A stretch of 64,000 nucleotides of DNA from Paenibacillus riograndensis SBR5 (GCF_000981585.1 NZ_LN831776.1:2929001-2993000), one strand, 5' to 3'; shown: positions 8,996 to 17,732, counted from the stretch's first letter. The notes: generated by a model from the letters alone, not told the origin. Made by a program: numbers and translations.

Positions 8996-9766
8996 ATGAA
9001 CATTCAGGTGGAGCCGATTCTGGACCGGTTTACGGCGATTTTCAAAGAAGAATTAAAAGCAGACCTGGCAGGGATCTACCTGCATGGCTCCCTGGCAATG
9101 GGGTGCTTCAATCCGGTTGGGAGTGATATCGACATTCTGGTGGTAATCCGCACACCGCTTCCGCATTACCGCGCAGCAAGAATCGCACAAAAGCTGCTGT
9201 CCCTGCGTGATGAGATAGCAAACGGCCTGGAGATTAGTGTTATCCGGGAAGCAGTACTTGCATCCGTGACCTGTCCGACGCCATGTGAGCTGCATTTCTC
9301 CGATTACCACCGGGAGAGGTACCGGGTGGATGCGGATTATCTATGTGGAGGTTATGAGGACGCAGACCTGGCCTCACAAATCGCTGTCGCTTATTACCGG
9401 GGCAGAACGTTATACGGGGAACCTCTGGCCAGGCAATATCCTCCGGTCAATCCCAGCGCCTACTTGTCCTCTATCCTGCATGACATCGCGGATGCGGCAG
9501 CGGAGATTATGGATAACCCGATGTACATAACCTTGAATTTATGCCGCGTGCTGTATTACTTACAGGAGGGCAAGATCGCTTCGAAAAGAGAAGGCGGAGA
9601 GTGGGGAACAGCGAGTCTGCCGCCGGAGTTCAAGGAACTCGTGCAGGTCTGCCTGAATCAATATAATGGAGTTCCGGAGGACAGACAGGTGCAGCCCGGT
9701 CAGTGGACCGCTTTTGCCGGATATATGCTGGGCGTTATTGATAAGAAAGCGGCAGGTGATGCATGA
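8996..9766 (+). CDS. Aminoglycoside adenylyltransferase-like nucleotidyltransferase
   Basis: 256 residues from ATG 8996, placed behind AAGGAGG at 8980-8986; the GTG at 8972 has no such site. The N-terminus carries the nucleotidyltransferase signature GSLAMGCFNPVGSDID with the two metal-binding Asp of the D-x-D pair, followed by ILVV. The C-terminal half (ITLNLCRVLYYLQEGKIASKREGGEW) resembles the helical domain of spectinomycin/streptomycin adenylyltransferases, with the SKREGGEW-like segment that helps hold the nucleotide. Such proteins attach AMP to aminoglycosides, but chromosomal relatives often have no proven drug target. Second gene of a two-gene unit. Confidence 0.82.
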   Translation: MNIQVEPILDRFTAIFKEELKADLAGIYLHGSLAMGCFNPVGSDIDILVVIRTPLPHYRAARIAQKLLSLRDEIANGLEISVIREAVLASVTCPTPCELHFSDYHRERYRVDADYLCGGYEDADLASQIAVAYYRGRTLYGEPLARQYPPVNPSAYLSSILHDIADAAAEIMDNPMYITLNLCRVLYYLQEGKIASKREGGEWGTASLPPEFKELVQVCLNQYNGVPEDRQVQPGQWTAFAGYMLGVIDKKAAGDA

Positions 9767-9860
9767 TGAACATAGGGCGATTCTGATATACGGATTGATC
9801 TACCGCCAGCGTAATTATGATTGCTTTGAGCGGTTTCAGTAAACGTACTTTTTGTCTAAA

Positions 9861-9906
9861 ACAGCCCCGGCAGGATCTATGGGATCTGTGCCGGGGCTGT
9901 TTATTA
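9861..9906. terminator. Bidirectional terminator
   Basis: A perfect 12-bp stem, ACAGCCCCGGCA / TGCCGGGGCTGT, with T-rich sequence on both sides (TTATTA on +, TTTTAGAC on -). It separates the convergent nucleotidyltransferase and TetR genes and overlaps the TetR stop. Confidence 0.88.
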
Positions 9907-10464
9907 CACTCTGATGGCCTTCCAACACGCCTCCAGAGTCTGCTGTACCTGCAAATCGTCCAGGGGGTATTTTTGAATGATGAAACCCTTGACGATGGAT
10001 ACCATAATCCCGTGAATAATCTGATGGGACAAGTGCGGGTCCATTTCCTTGAATAATCCCTGAGTTTGTCCTTCTTCAATCAGAGAGAGCATGATCTCCC
10101 GCGAAGCATCCTCCATTTTGCGGAGATCGGCCGAAATGTAAGGAGAATAGGAATAGCTGTCGATGAACAGAAATTCCTTTGGAGAGGATAATCCAAAATG
10201 CAGCCTGTTCAGCTGCAGGTATTTGAATCTTTCATACAGGCTAAGACCGGGATTGTAATTGCGCAGCAAGGCTTCGCCCATATGTTGGCGCGCTGACTTG
10301 TACACCTCGTTCACTAACTCTTCTTTATTGCTAAAATAGTTGAAAAGCGTGCCGGAGCCCACATTTGCTCTCTTCATGATTTTGGCAATAGTCACAGACT
10401 GCAGCCCTTCCTCATCAATCAGATCCAATGTGGCGCTAAGGATATCGTCGCGTTTACTCATCAT
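9904..10464 (-). CDS. TetR/AcrR family transcriptional regulator
   Basis: About 186 residues. The GTG at 10470 lies inside the ribosome binding site GAGGTG, so the start is ATG 10464 or the next ATG, 10461. The N-terminal HTH is typical: ILSATLDLIDEEGLQSVTIAKIMKRANVGSG.TLFNYFSNKEELV. The rest is the all-helical ligand domain. It is divergent from a short-chain dehydrogenase, and the intergenic region holds three copies of a GGA-N8-TCC site, two of them nearly identical. The simplest reading is a repressor of itself and of the dehydrogenase, released by a small molecule. Confidence 0.9.
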   Translation of the reverse strand: MMSKRDDILSATLDLIDEEGLQSVTIAKIMKRANVGSGTLFNYFSNKEELVNEVYKSARQHMGEALLRNYNPGLSLYERFKYLQLNRLHFGLSSPKEFLFIDSYSYSPYISADLRKMEDASREIMLSLIEEGQTQGLFKEMDPHLSHQIIHGIMVSIVKGFIIQKYPLDDLQVQQTLEACWKAIRV

Positions 10465-10517
10465 ATACACCTCGTAAGCTTAAATGTAGTGTCCGTGTGC
10501 TGAAGTGTCAAGTTAGT

Positions 10518-10531
10518 GGAATGTTTACTCC
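10518..10531. promoter_or_regulatory. Operator-like site 1 for the adjacent TetR regulator
   Basis: GGAATGTTTACTCC, form GGA-N8-TCC, about 55 bp upstream of the regulator start. Confidence 0.6.
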
Positions 10532-10601
10532 GAAAATATGAGAAGAGTTTTATGTTTTTATGCGATTTAACCTATTTTATTTACTCATGATCGTTATTAT
10601 T

Positions 10602-10615
10602 GGAATGAATGATCC
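10602..10615. promoter_or_regulatory. Operator-like site 2 for the adjacent TetR regulator
   Basis: GGAATGAATGATCC inside the longer inverted repeat TTGGA-N8-TCCAA. It shares the outer bases and the N8 spacing with sites 1 and 3. Confidence 0.5.
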
Positions 10616-10659
10616 AAAAAATGCTTGATCTTTGTCTTTTGGAGGACTATACTTGCTTT

Positions 10660-10673
10660 GGATTAAACATTCC
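10660..10673. promoter_or_regulatory. Operator-like site 3 for the adjacent TetR regulator
   Basis: GGATTAAACATTCC; its reverse complement GGAATGTTTAATCC differs from site 1 at one base. It sits within TTTGGA-N8-TCCAAA, 18 bp before the dehydrogenase start, where bound protein would block transcription or initiation. Confidence 0.6.
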
Positions 10674-10691
10674 AAATTGAAGGAGATCATA

Positions 10692-11582
10692 ATGATGAGT
10701 AAAGTATGGCTGATTACCGGCAGCTCGCGTGGTCTAGGTCTGGAAATTGCCAAGGCGGTCTTAAATAATGGGGATAAAGTGGTGGCAACTGCCCGCCGTC
10801 CAGAGCAGCTTAACAGTCTTGTACAGAAATATGGCGATCAGGTGCGCACAACTGAGCTGGATGTCACAAATGCTGCTTCAGCCAAAGCGGCAGTCCAGCT
10901 GGCACTGGATGAATTCGGATCGCTGGATGTGATAGTGAACAATGCCGGTTATGCGAACAGCTCTCCCATTGAGGAGACGCCTGACGAGGATTTCCGGGCA
11001 CAAATTGAAGCCAATCTGTTCGGGGTGATCAATGTGACCAAAGCTGCGCTGCCGGTCCTGCGCAAGCAGCGCAGCGGACATTTCATTCAGATTTCATCCG
11101 TCGGCGGACGGGTGGGAGGGACACCGGGGCTTGCAGCTTATCAGGCGGCTAAGTTTGCGGTTGCGGGCTTCTCGGAGGTGCTTCATAACGAAGTAAAACC
11201 GCTTGGCATCAAGGTCACCATCGTAGAACCGGGAGCCTTCCGTACCGATTGGGGCGGGGCTTCGATGAGCATCCCTCCCGTCGGAGAGGACTATGAGCAG
11301 ACTGTGGGGGCGATGAATAGATACCGTATATCCGTAAACGGAAAAGAGAACGGCGATCCGGTCCGTGCCGCCGGGATCATCGCAGGCCTGGCCCGGCTGG
11401 AGGAGCCCCCGCTGCGTCTTTTGCTAGGTCCCGAAGCAGTAGCATTGGCCCGTGCAGCCTCGGAAGCCCGTGCGGAAGAAATGGAGAAGTGGGCTGACAT
11501 AAGCATGTCCACCAATTATGAGGGTCTGAGTGAAAGGGTAGACAATCCAGTTCTTCAGCGGATCAAGAACCCGGCACCTTGA
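10692..11582 (+). CDS. Short-chain dehydrogenase/reductase (SDR)
   Basis: The frame opens at 10632, but ATG 10692 with AAGGAGAT upstream gives the normal 296-residue SDR. It has the TGSSRGLG cofactor turn at residues 8-15, NNAG near residue 85 and the catalytic Y-x3-K in YQAAKFAV. It keeps the classic layout of SDRs that oxidise or reduce carbonyl compounds with NAD(P). After the core it has a longer C-terminal segment (residues 220-296), as in oxidoreductases of the YbbO/DltE-like group. The substrate is unknown; likely controlled by the divergent TetR regulator. Confidence 0.88.
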   Translation: MMSKVWLITGSSRGLGLEIAKAVLNNGDKVVATARRPEQLNSLVQKYGDQVRTTELDVTNAASAKAAVQLALDEFGSLDVIVNNAGYANSSPIEETPDEDFRAQIEANLFGVINVTKAALPVLRKQRSGHFIQISSVGGRVGGTPGLAAYQAAKFAVAGFSEVLHNEVKPLGIKVTIVEPGAFRTDWGGASMSIPPVGEDYEQTVGAMNRYRISVNGKENGDPVRAAGIIAGLARLEEPPLRLLLGPEAVALARAASEARAEEMEKWADISMSTNYEGLSERVDNPVLQRIKNPAP

Positions 11583-11758
11583 ACGTGCGGGGCATTGAAA
11601 CAATCCAGCAGTGGAGGAAGTCTGACACAGAAACCTTTTGTATAGCCGGATTTTATCTTTTGTCAATATAATAGTCGGGTCAGGCCTCAAATGTTAGTGA
11701 TCGGATACAATCCGGTGGAGGGATTTTGGATATAATGACAATAAACCTGACATAACCG

Positions 11759-11787
11759 TTCAATAGACGGGGTTTACACGCTATAAT
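11759..11787 (+). promoter_or_regulatory. Candidate SigA promoter of the flavoprotein gene
   Basis: TTCAAT and TATAAT separated by exactly 17 bp, about 35 bp before the start. The -10 is perfect, the -35 moderate. Confidence 0.5.
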
Positions 11788-11820
11788 ATGGCCTAAAGAT
11801 CTATCCGAAAGGTCTGAGGA

Positions 11821-13248
11821 ATGATGAGCCTGGAAGCCTTAAATGAACGTGTGGTCACCGATCTTTCCTATCTTGCTTATGGAGGCGCAGATTGGGTAAG
11901 GCCGCTGAGCCACCCTGAAGGCCATGTGTATGATGTTGTGATTGTCGGCGGTGGACAAAGCGGCCTGGGAGCGGCTTTTGGGTTGTTGCGTGAACGGATA
12001 TCCAACATTCTGGTCATTGACGAGAACAGCGAGGGAGCCGAGGGACCCTGGGAGACTTATGCGCGGATGGTCACCCTGCGGACACCCAAACATCTAACTT
12101 CTGTGGATCTTGGAATTCCTTCACTGACCTTCCGTTCCTGGTGGGAGGCGCAGAACGGGGCTGAGGGCTGGGAAGCCATAGACAAGATCCCGCGCGGCGA
12201 GTGGATGAACTATCTGCGCTGGTACCGCAGGGTCCTGGGCTTGCCCGTAATCAATGAGGTTCAGCTTAAGCTGATAGAGCCGTGCGAAAAGGGGATTCAC
12301 CGCCTGCATATTTCAGGTGCGGGGGCTCCCGCCGGGCAATTGTTGGCACGCAAGGTTGTGCTGGCCACGGGCATCCAGGGCGGAGGCGAATGGTATGTGC
12401 CGCCGATGGTGGCTGACCATCTGCCGAAAGCTCTATACGCCCATACCTCCGAAGCGATAGATTGCAATTCCCTGCGCGGGAAACGAATTGCAGTTCTCGG
12501 CGGCGGAGCCTCGGCCTTCGACAATGCGAATTTTCTGCTCACGGAGGGGGCCGCGGAGGCCCATGTGTTTGTCCGCCGCGAGCAGCTTCCGAATATCAAC
12601 CCCATCCGCCAGATGGAGGTATCGGGTATGATTGAACGCTTTCATACCTTGCCTGATTCTGATAAGTACGCTGTAATCTCGCATTTTTTCAAAACCAATC
12701 AGCCGCCGACCAACGATACCTTCGCCCGTGCGGCAGCTTGGCCGGGCTTCCAGCTTCACCTCGGTTCACCGTGGCTGAAGGTGGAAGCGATCGGCGACAA
12801 GGCGGTGGTGACAACGCCAAAGGGGGAATGCTCCTTTGACTTTTTGGTGGTCAGCACCGGACTGCTCAGCGACCCGGGGCTGCGTCCGGAGCTGCGGCTG
12901 GTAGACGGCCATATCGCCCGCTGGAGCGACCGCTATGAGGCGCCGCCGGGGCTGGCGAACCCGCTGCTGGATGCGCATCCGTATCTCAGTCCGGGCTTTG
13001 CGCTCCAAAGCCGGGATGAAGCAGGCCGGGCGCTTGTTCACGGGCTGTTCGTTTTCAACTATTCAGCGCTGGCCAGCTGCGGCCTGTCGGCTTCGGCCAT
13101 CTCCGGCATGAAAAATGCCGTGCCGAAGCTTGTAGCCGGGGTGGCCGACCAGCTGTTCACGGATGACCGCGAAGCCATCTTGAATGCTTTTTTCACTTAT
13201 GATGAGGTTGAATTTACCGGAGTGTGGCCTTTGAAAACGCTGGGCTGA
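11821..13248 (+). CDS. FAD-dependent NAD(P)-binding oxidoreductase (monooxygenase-like)
   Basis: 475 residues; ATG 11821 or 11824, both close behind GGTCTGAGGA. The FAD-binding turn is VVIVGGGQSGLGAAFGLL near residue 40, and a second Rossmann turn, VLGGGASAFDNA, near residue 225 would bind NAD(P)H. A VVSTGL motif near residue 343 matches the ATG motif of this group. The arrangement fits class B flavoprotein monooxygenases and the related CzcO-like oxidoreductases. The segment RMVTLRTPKHLTS after the FAD site is also typical of that group. It is monocistronic, with its own promoter and terminator; the substrate is unknown. Confidence 0.85.
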   Translation: MMSLEALNERVVTDLSYLAYGGADWVRPLSHPEGHVYDVVIVGGGQSGLGAAFGLLRERISNILVIDENSEGAEGPWETYARMVTLRTPKHLTSVDLGIPSLTFRSWWEAQNGAEGWEAIDKIPRGEWMNYLRWYRRVLGLPVINEVQLKLIEPCEKGIHRLHISGAGAPAGQLLARKVVLATGIQGGGEWYVPPMVADHLPKALYAHTSEAIDCNSLRGKRIAVLGGGASAFDNANFLLTEGAAEAHVFVRREQLPNINPIRQMEVSGMIERFHTLPDSDKYAVISHFFKTNQPPTNDTFARAAAWPGFQLHLGSPWLKVEAIGDKAVVTTPKGECSFDFLVVSTGLLSDPGLRPELRLVDGHIARWSDRYEAPPGLANPLLDAHPYLSPGFALQSRDEAGRALVHGLFVFNYSALASCGLSASAISGMKNAVPKLVAGVADQLFTDDREAILNAFFTYDEVEFTGVWPLKTLG

Positions 13249-13253
13249 CAATC

Positions 13254-13302
13254 AGGGGGCTGTCTCATTGGCAGATTTATCTGCGGGAGAGGAGCCCCCT
13301 TT
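13254..13302 (+). terminator. Rho-independent terminator
   Basis: AGGGGGCT pairs with AGCCCCCT at 13293-13300, with an inner CTC/GAG extension and a small GCAGAT/ATCTGC hairpin in the loop; TT follows. It ends the flavoprotein gene. Confidence 0.7.
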
Positions 13303-13314
13303 ACGCTGCCCGTC

Positions 13315-13668
13315 AGCGCCGGAATGGCTCAATCAAAGGTATTTATACCTTTGATTCCGCCCGGTAGCGCTGGAATGGCTCGATCAAGGGTATTTGTACC
13401 TTTGATTCCGCCCGTCAGCGCTGAAATGGCTCAATCAAAGGTATTTATACCTTTGATTCCGCCCCGGTAGCGCTGGAATGGCTCGATCAAGGGTATTTGT
13501 ACCTTAGAATCTGCCTGGCCGCGCTGAAGCGTCTCGATCAAAGGTATTTGTACCTTAGAATCTGCCCGGCCGCGCTGGAATGGCTCGATCAAGGGTATTT
13601 GTACCTTAGAATCTGCCTGGCCGCGCTGAAGCGTCTCGATCAAAGGTATTTGTACCTTTGATTCAGGG
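13315..13668. repeat. Tandem array of seven 51-bp hairpin units
   Basis: The anchor ATCAA recurs at 13332, 13383, 13434, 13486, 13537, 13588 and 13639, so the period is 51 bp (once 52). Each unit holds an inverted repeat around GGTATTT(A/G)TACC. In units 1 and 3 it is a perfect 24-base palindrome with 11-bp arms (13332-13355 for unit 1). Units 1-2 match units 3-4, and units 4-5 match units 6-7, so the array grew in two-unit steps. It lies between a terminator and the ubiD-like gene. Confidence 0.9.
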
Positions 13669-13755
13669 CATCGCCTGGTGCGGCGTTGACCTGATGCCTC
13701 CCCTCATTGATAATAAGGAGAGTTCACATTTCTTCTGGAGATTGGAGTAAGACCC

Positions 13756-15609
13756 ATGAGATACCGCAGTATGGAAGAATGTATTGTTGATTTGGAGAAA
13801 CATGGACATTTGGTCCGCATACAGGAGGAAGTCGATCCTAATCTGGAGATGGCCGCGATTCATCTGAAGGTCTATGAGGCAGGCGGTCCGGCCCTGCTTT
13901 TTGAGAAAGTCAAAGGCTCGCGGTACCGCGCTGTGTCAAACCTGTTCGGGACTATAGAACGCAGCAAATTTATCTTCCGCGATACCTGGGAATCGTCCCA
14001 GGATGTGATCGCTTTACGCAGTGATCCCATGAAGGCGCTCAAGCAGCCCTTCAAATACATCGGGACAGGGCTGGCTGCCAGAAAAGCGCTCCCGCTGAAG
14101 AAAGGAAACGGTATACCGGCCGGCTTCGAGGAGATTCAGATCTCGGATCTGCCGCAGATTAAGCATTGGCCCGGCGATGGCGGCGCTTTTGTCACTCTGC
14201 CGCAGGTCTATTCCGAGGACCCCGACAAGCCGGGGATCATGAATTCCAATCTGGGCATGTACCGTATCCAGCTAAGCGGCAATGAGTATGAGATCAATAA
14301 GGAAGTCGGTGTGCATTATCAGATTCACCGGGGCATTGGCATTCATCAGACCAAGGCTACGAAAAGAGGACAGCCGCTCAAGGTCAGCTGCTTCATCGGA
14401 GGACCTCCCGCGCATACCTTGTCGGCAGTTATGCCTTTGCCCGAAGGGCTGAGCGAGATGACCTTTGCCGGGCTGCTGGCGGGCCGCCACTTCCGGTACA
14501 GCTATGTGGACGGCTTTTGTGTCAGCCGTGACGCCGATTTTGTAATTACTGGCGAGATTCATCCCGGCGAGACGCGGCCGGAGGGGCCTTTTGGCGACCA
14601 TCTGGGCTACTACAGCCTGACCCATCCGTTCCCTGTGATGAAAGTGCATAAGGTTTATGCCAAGCAAGGGGCGATCTTCCCGTTCACTGTCGTCGGACGC
14701 CCGCCGCAGGAGGATACCTCTTTCGGGGAACTGATTCATGAATTGACGGGCGGTGCGGTGAAGCAGGAGGTGCCGGGAGTTAAAGAGGTGCATGCTGTAG
14801 ATGCCGCAGGCGTGCATCCTTTACTGTTCGCTATTGGCAGTGAGCGCTATACCCCTTACCAGCAACTGAAGCAGCCGGCGGAGCTGCTGACCATCGCGAA
14901 CCGGATACTGGGAACCGGCCAGCTTAGTCTAGCCAAGTACCTGTTCATTACTGCCGAAGAAGAGCGGCCGGTCAGCACGCACAACATCGAGGACTTCCTG
15001 GCCTATATTCTGGAGCGGATTAATCTGCACCGGGACATTCATTTTCAGACCAATACTACAATAGACACACTGGATTATTCCGGCACAGGGATTAACAGCG
15101 GCAGTAAAGTGGTATTTGCAGCGGTGGGAGAACAGAAGCGGACCTTATGTACGGAGGTGCCGGTGATACTGGAGAATCTGGAGAATCTGCAAGGGTTCGG
15201 ACAGGCCAAAATGATTATGCCGGGGATCGTGGCCCTGCAGGGACCGAAGTTCACGGATTATGCGGAAGCACGGAAGGAAACGGACAAGCTGGGCGCCGCG
15301 GTTCAAGAGCAGGGGGCTCTGGATACCTGCCCGATGATTATTTTATGTGATGACAGCACGTTCATGAGTGAAACATTGAGCAACTTCCTCTGGGCAACCT
15401 TCACGCGCAGCAATCCTTCGCATGATATTTATGGGGTGAACAGCGGCGTAGAGAACAAGCACTGGTTCTGTGATAATGTGATCATCGATGCCCGTGTGAA
15501 GCCGCATCAGGCGCCGCCGCTGGTCCCGGATGCGGAGGTGGAGCGGAAGATTGAGCGCTTTTTTGTACAGGGAGCTGTGCTGGGCGGATTGAACGTGAAG
15601 AGAATTTGA
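13756..15609 (+). CDS. UbiD family decarboxylase
   Basis: 617 residues, ATG with TTGGAGTAAG upstream. The UbiD core is clear: the N-terminal GPALLFEKVKGSRY segment, LGMYRIQLSGNEY, VGVHYQIHRGIG, and the catalytic block GEIHPGETRPEGPFGDHLGY, which holds the Arg/Glu residues that bind and use prenylated FMN. Family members remove or add a carboxyl group on aromatic or unsaturated acids, as in menaquinone and ubiquinone synthesis. The length matches the longer (about 610-residue) branch found in Firmicutes and Bacteroidetes. The flavin prenyltransferase partner (UbiX) is not in the window, so the cofactor must come from elsewhere. Confidence 0.9.
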   Translation: MRYRSMEECIVDLEKHGHLVRIQEEVDPNLEMAAIHLKVYEAGGPALLFEKVKGSRYRAVSNLFGTIERSKFIFRDTWESSQDVIALRSDPMKALKQPFKYIGTGLAARKALPLKKGNGIPAGFEEIQISDLPQIKHWPGDGGAFVTLPQVYSEDPDKPGIMNSNLGMYRIQLSGNEYEINKEVGVHYQIHRGIGIHQTKATKRGQPLKVSCFIGGPPAHTLSAVMPLPEGLSEMTFAGLLAGRHFRYSYVDGFCVSRDADFVITGEIHPGETRPEGPFGDHLGYYSLTHPFPVMKVHKVYAKQGAIFPFTVVGRPPQEDTSFGELIHELTGGAVKQEVPGVKEVHAVDAAGVHPLLFAIGSERYTPYQQLKQPAELLTIANRILGTGQLSLAKYLFITAEEERPVSTHNIEDFLAYILERINLHRDIHFQTNTTIDTLDYSGTGINSGSKVVFAAVGEQKRTLCTEVPVILENLENLQGFGQAKMIMPGIVALQGPKFTDYAEARKETDKLGAAVQEQGALDTCPMIILCDDSTFMSETLSNFLWATFTRSNPSHDIYGVNSGVENKHWFCDNVIIDARVKPHQAPPLVPDAEVERKIERFFVQGAVLGGLNVKRI

Positions 15610-15653
15610 AATGCCGTAAGAAGTGCGCGGCGGTATGGGGAAGTAAATAAGGG

Positions 15654-15691
15654 AACCACGGCAGGCGTTCAGGACGCGGGCCGTGGTTTTT
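15654..15691 (+). terminator. Rho-independent terminator
   Basis: AACCACGGC pairs with GCCGTGGTT, followed by a T run. It ends the ubiD-like gene. Confidence 0.85.
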
Positions 15692-16009
15692 ATATTGTTG
15701 TAGGAAATGATGCAATGTCAAAAAATGCGGTCCTGCGGAATAGCCGAATTTTCTATCCATAACGGCTTTCCTGTCCGTAACGGCTGCGGATCGAGCGCGA
15801 AGGAGTACAAGGATCCGTCGTCAGCATGCTCTGTCGATTTTAGAGCGGTGGGGAATCCCTTCGGCCGTAAGCCCCGTGCTGTTTTTCACCCGCCAGGGTG
15901 ATTTTGTACTGCTTGGATCATTAACGCAATAAGCAAAGCGGACTGAGAAGACGCCATTCGGCGAAACAGGCCCTCATAAGAATTGTTATGGAAAATTCCG
16001 CGTTACATT
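15692..16009. other. Gene-free stretch
   Basis: About 320 bases between a terminator and the GNAT promoter. No frame has a ribosome binding site with a plausible protein. The direct repeat CCATAACGGCTTTCCTGTCC/GTAACGGCTGC is too short to interpret. I see nothing else in it. Confidence 0.4.
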
Positions 16010-16018
16010 TGCTATATT
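16010..16018 (+). promoter_or_regulatory. Candidate extended -10 promoter of the GNAT operon
   Basis: TGC-TATATT fits the TGN extended -10 form, 45 bp upstream of the acetyltransferase start. No good -35 is seen. Confidence 0.45.
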
Positions 16019-16063
16019 GTGGGTGAATCTAACACCGTGAAGTAGAGATGAGGAGATAAACCT

Positions 16064-16636
16064 ATGGAAGTTCTGGAAACACAGCGGTTAACGATAAGAG
16101 GCTTCCAGCCGGAGGACTGGGAGGATCTGCATGAATATCTTTCCCGGGAAGAGGTGGTGAGGTACGAGCCTTATGGGGTTTTTGATGAGCAAGCGAGCCA
16201 AGCGGAGGCACTTCGGCGGTCTGCGGACCCTGCCTTTTGGGCGGTATGCCTGAAGGAGTCCGGGAAAATGATCGGAAATCTGTATTTTCAGCAGCAGGAG
16301 CCGCTGACATTCCGGACTTGGGAACTTGGCTATGTCTTCAACAGTGCATTCCATAACAAGGGTTATGCGGCGGAGGCTTGTCAAAGGTTACTGGAATATG
16401 CTTTCTGTGATCAGCAGGTCCGAAGAGTGACCGCGCACTGTGATCCCCGCAACACTCCCTCCTGGCGTCTGCTGGAGCGTCTGCAGCTCCGGCGGGAAGG
16501 GCATTTGCTTCAGACCGGATATTTTAAACATGACCATGAAGGACATCCGCTCTGGCATGACACCTATGCCTATGGCATCCTAGATAGCGAATGGCTGAAC
16601 AGCAGCCAGGCTGATTCGCAGAGGCGGAAGGTATAG
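16064..16636 (+). CDS. GNAT acetyltransferase, RimJ/RimL type
   Basis: 190 residues, ATG with GAGGAGAT. It begins in the style of RimJ/RimL acetyltransferases (LETQRLTIRGFQPEDWEDL). The acetyl-CoA binding region is ELGYVFNSAFHNKGYAAEACQRLLEYAF (positions about 88-115; the usual Q/R-x-x-G/A turn is HNKGYA). The segment RVTAHCDPRNTPSWRLLERL is the usual helix after it. Such enzymes acetylate N-termini, small amines or antibiotics; the substrate is unknown. The stop is 3 bases before the WYL regulator start, so the two form an operon. Confidence 0.88.
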   Translation: MEVLETQRLTIRGFQPEDWEDLHEYLSREEVVRYEPYGVFDEQASQAEALRRSADPAFWAVCLKESGKMIGNLYFQQQEPLTFRTWELGYVFNSAFHNKGYAAEACQRLLEYAFCDQQVRRVTAHCDPRNTPSWRLLERLQLRREGHLLQTGYFKHDHEGHPLWHDTYAYGILDSEWLNSSQADSQRRKV

Positions 16637-16639
16637 CGG

Positions 16640-17557
16640 ATGAAAATGGACCGTCTGCTGGGGATCGTGGTCTATCTCCTTAACCGTGAAACGGTTAGTG
16701 CCCGGGAGCTGGCTGAGAAGTTTGAAGTGTCGCCGCGTACCATCCAGCGGGATATGGCGTCCATCAGTCTTGCCGGAATTCCTGTAGGCTCGCAGCAGGG
16801 GCTGAATGGCGGCTACTACATCATAGACAGCTATAAAATGAACAGGCAGCTCCTCCAATCCGAAGATTATACATATATTCTTGCTGCGCTGAAAGGCCTG
16901 CTATCCGGGTATGACAGCCTGCGGGCACAGAGCACCGTTGAGATTATGACTTCCCTTGCTCCCGATAAAGCGGCACTTGGGCCAATGCTCCAGCTGAACC
17001 TGGGCGTGCTGCGTGAAGGAGAGGGGACGGGCGGAAATATAGCTCTGGTGGAAAAGGCCATAAGAGAGAAAATATGGCTTGGATTTCAGTATACGGATGC
17101 CCGCGGCGGCGTAACGGACAGAGGGGTGGAGCCGCTGCTTCTGACGTATAAATGGTACGCCTGGTATCTGTTCGCATATTGCTGCGACAAGCAGGATTAC
17201 CGGCTGTTCCGGCTCTCCCGGATGCGGTCCGTTCACCTGATGTCCCAGACATTTACTCTGACGCATAAGGATGCGGAGCTGCTTCTGTCTGAGCATAGCG
17301 ACCTCCGGCCGCAGACAAAAGTCCGTCTGGCCTGTATGGCAGAGCACAAGGTGCTGCTCCAGGAGGCGTTTCCGCAAGCAGAGCTGCTGGAGGAGCGCGA
17401 AGGTGAACTCCTGATGTCCTTTACGGTCCCGGAAGAGGAGCAGGGCTGGTTCGGAAAGCTGCTGGAGTACAGTCAACGGATCACGGTGCTTGAACCAGAG
17501 GAGCTGCGGCTGAGAATGCACACCCAAGCTGCATTTATATTGGAAAAATACCGCTGA
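16640..17557 (+). CDS. WYL-domain transcriptional regulator (YafY type)
   Basis: 305 residues. The N-terminal HTH_11 (residues 1-60) reads LLGIVVYLLNRETVSARELAEKFEVSPRTIQRDMASI. The WYL domain lies at about residues 130-210 (IREKIWLGFQYTDARGG, LLLTYKWYAWYLFAYCCD, YRLFRLSRM), with the WYL motif as WYL in AWYLFAY. A C-terminal WCX-like region follows. WYL proteins sense nucleic acids or small ligands and act as repressors or activators. Translationally close to the GNAT gene upstream, so it may regulate its own operon. Confidence 0.9.
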   Translation: MKMDRLLGIVVYLLNRETVSARELAEKFEVSPRTIQRDMASISLAGIPVGSQQGLNGGYYIIDSYKMNRQLLQSEDYTYILAALKGLLSGYDSLRAQSTVEIMTSLAPDKAALGPMLQLNLGVLREGEGTGGNIALVEKAIREKIWLGFQYTDARGGVTDRGVEPLLLTYKWYAWYLFAYCCDKQDYRLFRLSRMRSVHLMSQTFTLTHKDAELLLSEHSDLRPQTKVRLACMAEHKVLLQEAFPQAELLEEREGELLMSFTVPEEEQGWFGKLLEYSQRITVLEPEELRLRMHTQAAFILEKYR

Positions 17558-17732
17558 AATGACGGTGGTGGCGGGGCCGCAGATTGTTCTTCATGCGGAA
17601 AAATGATTTCGAATGGAAGTGTGAACCGAGCCGGTGAATGCCATTATCGGCATGGGCGCCCGGGCATGTCCCATTTGGTCTTGAAGACGGGTGAAATGCC
17701 CGGCAGCGGAAGATTTTCAGGGGCAGGGAGTC

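Noticed and set aside
13431..13643. Minus-strand frame of 70 residues made of a 17-residue repeat (ETLQRGQADSKVQIPLI)
   Set aside because: The period of 51 bp happens to be three times 17, so a repeat array reads as a repeated peptide. There is no ribosome binding site and the DNA is better explained by hairpins.
13315..13668. CRISPR array
   Set aside because: The units are head to tail with no unique spacers and no cas genes nearby.
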